From: an uncultured Clostridia bacterium | GTDB taxonomy: Bacteria; Bacillota; Clostridia; UBA1381 | Assembly (NCBI GenBank): GCA_947624485.1 | Contig: CANQKM010000006.1 | Span: forward strand, 1 to 64,000 | Reading direction: 5' to 3' | DNA: 64,000 bases | Shown here: piece by piece, positions 52,501 to 61,500 of the stretch | Position numbering within the stretch: the first letter of the stretch is position 1 | Layout: each line of letters starts with the position of its first letter | The notes under the pieces: generated by a model | Databases searched by the model: none | The model's input: only the letters and a program-made list of their open reading frames with translations | What the model was told of the DNA's origin: nothing | Translations under genes and position numbers: made by a program

Positions 52501-55500
52501 CATACGTATACCGATACCGAGGAAGTCAAGCCGAACGAGGAGATAGTTCAGATAGCGGCTCGCGGCGACTATTCCGCAGTGATTACGAGCGAGGGCAGAC
52601 TTCTCATGTGGGGTTCAAACAGTACCGCGCAGCTCGGAACAAGCGATAAGAGCAGCGTACCCACGGCTACGGAAATTGTGGCATACAGTGACGAACACAA
52701 CGAGCATAAGTATGTATTCTCCGGCGTTGCGCTGGGCTACAACCATGTTGTGGCTATTACGAATGACAGCGCGGTACTCACATGGGGCGCGAATACATCC
52801 GGTCAGATCGGCGACAATTCACAGGTAGAGGCGTTCAGTCCGAAGAAGACCTATTCGGGAGAGACTGCGGAAGACTCCACCGCTCCGATGTCCAATATGT
52901 GGGGCATAGGCGCGGGTTACAACTCGTCTTACGCGGTAACCTCGAACGGTATAGTTTACGGCTGGGGCGATAACACGAAAGGCCAGATAGGTATCGGCAG
53001 AGACGCGGATACGAACGCTCTTACCGAGAGTGTGCTTACGGCTAAGCTTGTGAGACTTGCCGATGAAAACGGCATGACCGCTACCGACGCCAAGCTAAAC
53101 GGCACGGCGATCAAGCTGCCGTACAACATAGAAATCACGCCGGACGACGAGCTTGTATTTGACAATACAAACGTTGTATTAACGGCTGCAAATCTTGAAT
53201 TTAATCTGTTCTCGTCGAACGAGCTTACGGTTCACACGGCGCAGACCGCAGACGTTAAGTATTATTCGCTCGATCCGTCGGTTATAGGCGTTGAGGAGTC
53301 TACGGGACGCGTAATAATACCCGACGCCACAAAGACAAACGGCTTCGGCACGACGCTCATTAAGATAGTCGAGCAGACGACGAAGCGCGAGGCGTTCGTA
53401 AAGGTATCCGTAAGACGCGAGGACAGCCCGAAGGCGGAGACAGGCGTATTCTCATCGCCGTATCTTGACGGAAAAGACGTTCAGGTAATGCTCAGAAACG
53501 ACGGCACGGTATGGACGTGGAACCTTGATACGGAGAGCGGAAACGGCTTCGGTCAGATGGGAAGAAAAGTAAATAACGATATAACGGAACCCGGACAGGT
53601 AACGGGCAACAGTCTTGACACAAACAAGGTTGTACAGGTAAGCGTCGGCAACCGTTTCGTTGTTGTACTCACCTCCGACGGCAAGGTATATTCGTGGGGT
53701 GCGAACTCCAACGGTCAGAACGGTTACAGACCGAGAGCCGCAAGCACAACGCCGGTAACATCGTCCATAAGCTACGAGAATGTGACGGTAACGCAGATAA
53801 GCGCCGGTGATTCGCACGTTGTGGCTATGACGAGCGACGGCAGCGTATATGCTTGGGGTAACAATACCTACGGCAACCTCGGCAGCAAGTCGCTGCTCTA
53901 CAGCTACATGCCGGTTCAGATTATGTCGAACGGCGAGCCGATAAAGGCTAAGCAGATAGCCGCCACCGAAAACGGCGGTGTTGCCCTTACCGACGACGGC
54001 AAGGTATACGTATGGGGCGACGGTCTCAACGCACCCGAGCTTATGACGGCAGGTCAGAGCGCGGGCGACGCGGACGGCAACCTTACGGATATAGTAAGAA
54101 TGTATACATACGGCAACAGCGTATACGTCGCAAAGGCTGACGGCAGCGCGTACACATGGAACAGAAAGTCGCAGACGGCTTCGCTCCATGCGCCGGAACT
54201 GTATAAGGAAACCGAAAAGCGCAATCTCAACGTCGTTTACGCGGATATAATGGAAAACGACGAGAACGTTGCGGATATAATAGAGAGAACGATGCCGTCC
54301 GGTTCGGCTGACGAAATCGCGGCTAAACAGGCTGAGCTTGACAAGGTACACTTCGTAATGGCTAACCCGCTCACGAAGTACTCTCTGGTAGAGCTTAACC
54401 CGTCCTCGCGCGTGCTTCAGATTTATCCCGATAAGATATTCGGCGACGCGTATGTGGACACTGTCGGCGTATACGACAGAGCAGGCTTTGAAATGACGGG
54501 AGAGAGACTTACGTTCACGTCAAGCAATCCTGCGGCTGTAACAGTTGATTCGACGGGCAAAGTATCAGGAAACGGCAAGACGGGTACGGCTACGATAACC
54601 GTTACGGACAATATTCTCGGCAGCAGCTTCAGCTTTGACGTAAAGGTAACCGACGCGTCGGGAACCTCGGAGACGAGAGGCATGGTCGTATCGGGCGATA
54701 ATCATACGCTCGTACTCCGCACGGACGGTACGGTATGGTCGTGGGGCGATAATACATACGGTCAGCTTGGCTACGGCGTATCGGGCGCGGATAAGGGTTC
54801 ATTCGTACCGCGTCAGGTTCGTATAGGACAGAACGATCAGAACAAGACGGTTCTCACAAAGATTAAATATGTAGCGGCTTACGGCAATAGGTCGGCGGCT
54901 GTGGACAGCAACGGTATACTCTACGTATGGGGTGACAATAAGAATAATATCCTCGGCGTAGACGGCGCAGCGAAGCTTGAATATCCTACGCCGGTAACGA
55001 CGCTCTTCAAGAGCGGCGCAGATATTGTGGCTGTCGATAAGGTTGCGCTCGGTGAAAACCATGTGGCTGTACTCGCAAGAGAGGGCGCGGACAGCAATAT
55101 GATTTACACGTGGGGCGACAACACGTATAATCAGCTTGGCTACCAGTGGACAATGACGCAGGAGAATTCTGCCGTAACAACGCCGTTCGATGAAAATTAC
55201 GGAACGAACGGACGTATAGTATCGGCTGAGTATCAGTCGTCGCACTTTGTGGACTTCGCGTCGGGCGCGAACCATATAGTTGCGATACTGAACGACGCGA
55301 CAGACAACACTTACGGCACTGTCGTAACATGGGGACGCAACAATAACGGACAGCTTGGTATCGGCATGACCGAAACAAAGCTGGACGACCGGGGCGAGCC
55401 GTATACAGTGCCGATTACCTCAAAACGTGTCGCGGTACGCGTTCAGAAGGAGGACGGCAGCAATATTACCGACGCGGTAGCTGTCGCGTCCTACGGCGAT

Positions 55501-58500
55501 TTCTCACTCGCGCTCGACAGAAACGGCAATCTGTGGGCGTGGGGCGCGAACACGTACGGACAGCTTGGTCAGGGCGGCACGTCCGATTATATAGCTAAAG
55601 CGGTACAGGTTAAGGGTATCACCGGCGACGGTTATCTTACGAACCTGAAGCTGCCGTCAGAGCAGTCTGCGGATATTTCCGGAGGCGTGATTTCCGCGTC
55701 GAGAAATAACGCTATGGCGCTCGGCAAGAACGGCAGAGTATACGTATGGGGCAGAAATGATAACGGTCAGCTCGGTACGGCTTCCACGCAGGATCAGAGC
55801 GAGGAAGCGCTGCCGAAATACGACAGCTATTATCCCGTAATGCAGAGCGATATGGTTGATATTATGTCGGTATCGCTCGGAGAAGGATTTGCGTCGGCAC
55901 TTTCCGATGACGGCAACGTTTACTCGTGGGGCAGAAACGACTTAGGTCAGATAGGCAACAGCACCTTTGACGAGCAGCTTGTGCCGGTAGCTTCGGGAGC
56001 GAATTCAAAGCTCGTAATAAAGAACGCGTCGATTATAACGTATGACAGCGACGATAAGAGCGAGGTCGTAACGACCGAAGAATTCCCGACCTTCAGCCTC
56101 ATGTCGGCAAGCGGTAAGGTAAGGGTAGACAAGACGTTCTCCGAAGAGGAGAAGGACACAGCTTCTATCGATGACAGCTTCGTACTGTTCGGCAATGCTA
56201 ATTTGGTAGACACATCCGAGATACCGAATTACACGAGCGAGGACGTATTGCCGAGAACGATTACTCTTACGAATAACGAGAACGGCAAACCGCAGCAGTT
56301 CGCGCTTGACAAGAGCGCGGTATACAGCGAGCTTCGTTATTATCTCAACGCAATAGCGGACAGCGACACCGATACGTTCCAGGTAGAGGATATTTACATG
56401 GTATCGGCTGATCCGACGCTGTTCACGGTATCGGATAACTGGCTTGTAACGCCGACGCAGAAGGCTATTGACAGAAGATACGCGGTAACGACGCTTATTA
56501 TAAGAGACAGAACGAGAAACATCTCTCAGACCTTTGAGCTGCAGTTCAGAGGCTCAAAGAGAAAAGATGTGGAATTTGACACAGATATATTCACATCGCC
56601 GATGGTATCGACGAACGGTATAAACACCATCGCGCTTATGGCGGACGGTACTGTATGGACGTGGGGTGACAATCAGTACGGACAGCTCGGCAACGGCGCC
56701 GGCAGCGCAGAAACATCCGTATCCGCGCCGATACAGGTAAGAAGCTCGTCAGGCGACGGTTATCTCACCGGTATTATTAAGGTGGCGCAGGGCAATCGCC
56801 ACAGCGTGGCGCTGTCCGAGGACGGCAAGGTATACGTATGGGGCGACGGTGAAAAGAACCAGCTCGGCGGATACGCCAGAAGACTTCTTCCGACGCTTGT
56901 CACAACGGGCGGCGAAGGAGAGTACCTCAGCGGTATCGTTGACATTGCGGCGGGTGATAGCTTCACCGCGGCGCTCGACGAGCGCGGCTACGTATGGACG
57001 TGGGGCGACAATACATACGGACAGCTTGGTATAGAAACAACCGCTACAAGCTTTGCTCCGCAGAGAGTTAAGAAGGGCTTAAGCCGCAGCATGACGACAT
57101 ATCTTGAGGATATTGTTGACATTGCGGCAGGCGCTAATCACATGCTTGCACTCGACAAGAACGGCAGCGTATGGGCGTGGGGTGATAACAGATACGGACA
57201 GCTTGGTGAAATTACCGGCGGCGACGAGCTTAGCTGGACGAAGTACACCGTTGACGGCAATGACGGTAAACCGCTGCAGTACAGCGGTGAGACAACCGAG
57301 CAGTTTATTGCGAACTACAGAGTTGCGCCCGTAATGACGTACATAAACGACGTAGAGAAGATTTCGGCGGGTTACAACAGTTCCGCCGCGATAAAGACCG
57401 ACATGACCGCGTGGGCGTGGGGCGATAACCGCCGCCGTCAGACCGGTACGGGCAGCGACGCGGATTATATCACACTTCCGAAGGCTGTTATGTACAACGG
57501 AAAGCAGCTTGACGAGGTAAGACAGATTGCGGTGGGTGAGAACCACATGAACGCACTCCTTCTCATCGATACGGAGGAGCAGGCTGTCGAACCCGAAAAT
57601 AAGGATAAGGTCAACGTCCTCACATGGGGCATGAACCTTAACGACAAGTCTCACAGCAAGTATAATGATACAGCCGTACCGCTGATTGACAACGCGGATT
57701 ACGTTGCTGTAGACCTGTTCGGCGGCGAGCGTGAGTCCGTTGAGAAGATAGCTGCCGACACGATTTGGGTTGTGGCCGGCGGCGACCTCAGCTTCCTCGT
57801 AAGATCTAACGGCGACGTATACGCCATAGGTATAAACGATAATAAGCAGCTTGGCACGTCCACGAACAACACCGAGGACAGACCTGTTCTCGTCGGTATG
57901 GGCAAGACTATTGACACTGTAGACATAACCGACGGTTACGTTGTAAAGAGATACGCGGACAGCGTAACGGCGGACAATTACAACACCTACGACGAGGAAA
58001 ATCCGATACGCGTTTATAAGGACGCGGACGGTTACAACGTGCTTCCGTACGAGGTTGACCTTTTGAGAAGCGAGAAGCTCGTACTCGACTACGATATCAA
58101 CAATATGATAGTCGATTCACAGCGCAGCTTTAACCTCATTCAGAGCCACTTCCGCTACAGAGAGGCGGGAGAGGTATGGTCGCTCAATCCCGACCTCGTA
58201 ACGGTATTTACAGACAATGCGGGCAGAATACACATAAGACCTACGGAACACCTCGACAGTCCCATATCTGTAGGCACGACTTACGTTGTTGTAAACGCCG
58301 GCAGCGACAAGGGCGGCAGCAACGCGAAGGGTATAATAAGAATCAACGTACTGCCGATGGATGTTCAGTACGACGGCAGAAACGACGTTGTGGTACAGAA
58401 GGACAGCATAGTTGCTCCGTCCGTATCGACGGGCGGCGACACCACTCATGCCGCAATGGCTGCCGTAACAGACAGCGGTATACTCTACACCTGGGGCGAT

Positions 58501-61500
58501 AACGCTCACGGTCAGCTTGGCATAGGCACGACCGAGATTAAGTTCTCAACAACACCGACAATAGCAATAAGCAGCGGTATAAGAAAAGCGCTCGTGGGCG
58601 ACGGCTTCATGGTAGCGCTCACGACCGACGGCAACGTATATACATGGGGACTTAACGACCACGGTCAGCTTGGTATCGGCTCCGGCGCAGGCAGCAGTCA
58701 GGTCAACACGCCGACACATGTTGACGGTATCGAGGGTGTAATAGACATAGCGGTCGGCACAAGCCATACGCTGCTTCTCACCGCTTCGGGTACGATCTAC
58801 GCGTTCGGACGCGGCACCGAGCAGCAGCTTGGGCCTGGTACGGTCGTTGACATAGCGAGACCGCAGAAGGTATTTATAGATGAAAAGATAAAACCCGCGG
58901 CAATATTCGCGGACAAGAATACAAGCTATATTCTCACAAAGGGCGGCGACATCATCTCGTGGGGCGCGAATGTATCCGGCAGCTTCGGCTCGTCAGAGTA
59001 CGAGGGCAGCGGTCTCGCATACGCCGACACGAATAAGCTCACATACAGCGCGACGAACGAAAAGTTTGTCACGATGGCTGTCGGCGCGCACAGCGTAATG
59101 GCTCTGTCCACGGGCGGCCGTCCGGCAAAGGCGGAGGATACGGGAGAATTGATAACGTCGCAGACCGTCTACGGCTGGGGCATCAACACGTATAACCAGC
59201 TTGGTATGGAAACGTTGGTGGACGAGGAGACTGACACGGCTAAGTTTGCGACAACCGTATACGATCCGACTCCGTCGTACTGGTTCAACAAATACGACGG
59301 CAGCGTTGACAAGGACGATATAAGACCGACGTCGATTGCCGTGGGCAACACGGGTTATGTAACGTATGACAGCGGTAATGTGTACGTACTCGGCGACAAC
59401 AGAAATTCCGTTGCGGGTACGGCGCATAACGAAGGCGTTGGTATGCTCGGTATACATGATCCGAATATAGACGCGAAGTACACTGGCGAACACCTCCTCA
59501 AGGCGGGCGAAAGCAAGCCGCTCGATACGGAGGCACCGTTTACGGACGCGATAGCTATGGCTGTATCGTCGTCCGGCGCAGACGCGGTTATCTTCAATAA
59601 CGAAGGTAAGATATTCACATGGGGTTCAAACGTTCAAGGTCAGATAGGCGACGGTACTCAGGAGAACCGCTCGTATCCGGCTTCCGTTCTCATGGACGGC
59701 GGCGGCAACTATCTCGACTTCTCCGAGGCTAAGATTACACGCAACGATCAGGAGAACAACGTTAAGTTCTACTATGACACAATTCTCCGCAAGGGCGGCG
59801 CGCTTGACGGCGTTATCGAAACGGCTGTAAGACAGGGCGATACTGTTCAGTTCGACATCGGTTCGGTTGTAGGTATCGTAGGATTTACCCTGTTCGGCAG
59901 CTCGGCGTACAAGCCGCAGCAGCTTACCTTTGAATCGGTCAACCATGACGTTGCGTGGTTCGACGGTGAAGACGCGGGAATGTATCAGGGCGAGAACGGC
60001 GCGAAGAACAGCGCCAATAACGGCGCCGCGCACGGCTTGCTCCATGTGGGAGAAAAGACGGGCGTAACATACCTCATCGCGCGCGACTCACGCAAGAACG
60101 TGGGTGTAATTAAGCTGAACGTTATCCCCGCGGGTGAGGACAGCAGCAACGTAATGCCGATGACTGCGATAGGCGAAAAGCACGCTATAGCGCTTAAGTC
60201 CGATGGTACGGTTTGGGCTTGGGGCGACAACGCTTACGGTCAGCTCGGCAACGGAACTTCAAAGAACACGACAGAGCCTGTTCAGGTATTGAAGCGTGAA
60301 ACACCGACCTCAAGTCCGACGGCTCTCACGAATGTAATAAAGATTGCCTCGGGCGGCAACCACAACCTCGCTCTTACAAGCGACGGTCACGTATACGCTT
60401 GGGGTACAGGCTTCAACGGCGCTCTCGGCAACGCTTCCGAAGGCGACTACAATATCCAGAGATACGCCGTTAAGGTATACGGCACGACAAGACTTGTCAA
60501 CGGTCAGGAACACTACCTCGGCGACAGTCTTACGAGCGATACCATAGGTTCAAGAATTATAGACATTGCCGCGGCGGGCGTAGGCTCACGAGCCACCACA
60601 ACGACGACGCAGTATTCGTTCGCGCTTGATATAGACGGTAATATTTACGGCTGGGGCAGCAACACGAAGAAGGTTGTATCGCCGCAGGCTTCGGCAACCA
60701 GCCGAATCCTCCTGCCGAGAAACATCACGTCGGCGAACACCATTATGCAGGGCGGCTATAAGCTTGTTGCCGATAAGATAGGCAAGTCGATGCATCTCTT
60801 AAAGCGCGACGGTCAGATTATATCCTGGGGCAGCAACGAAAGAGGCGTTTACGGTATAGGCGGCGAAGAGCTTAACCTCACGTCGACTTTGCCGAGCCGC
60901 GCACTCCTGAAGGAAAGAGCGCTCGCGGCGTTCGCGGGTACGGATAACATCGGCGCGATACTCATAAACGGCGACGTTGATATGTGGGGCGACCTCACGC
61001 AAGGTCAGCTTGGCTACGGCGCGGACATGGAAGGCGCGGAGGTACGTCATAACGCCGACTACACGCTCCCCGAAAAGGCGTATAAGTTCTCGTGGCACGG
61101 CGATTGGAATGATGAGGAGGGTGCGTTTGACACAACTCCGGTTGACTCGTTCCCGCTCGGCGGCGACATATCCACATACGTTCAGATGTTCTATCAGGAC
61201 GGCGGAAATACGACAAGGGATTATGACGAAACTGAGGAAAGCGCGCTTGACCGCAGCGAAAGAGGCAACCTGTGGGCTGCCGGCAGCTACGGCTCGCCGC
61301 TCGGCAGAGATCTTATAAAGACCGGCAAGCAGATTACGGTAAACGTGCCGAATGACGAAGGCGGCGTTGACCAAGTAGAGCAGGATGAATACTATAAGAC
61401 CGACGGCAGCGTAATCATGGGTATAGACAGAGTACGCGCCGGTAAGTCGGATATAAGCGGCGGCATAAAGAATGTAGTGATTGCCTCGAACGGTATATTC

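Noticed and set aside
53458-54213. The short propeller 25 as a sign of a frameshift or broken gene.
   Set aside because: The frame stays open and the following Ig-like domain and propellers are normal, so it is an in-frame shorter copy.
7265-61318. Many forward-strand open frames of 60-120 codons in the other two phases.
   Set aside because: Their Arg/Thr/Ser-rich products are frame-shifted readings of the same blades; none has a supported start or a family signature.
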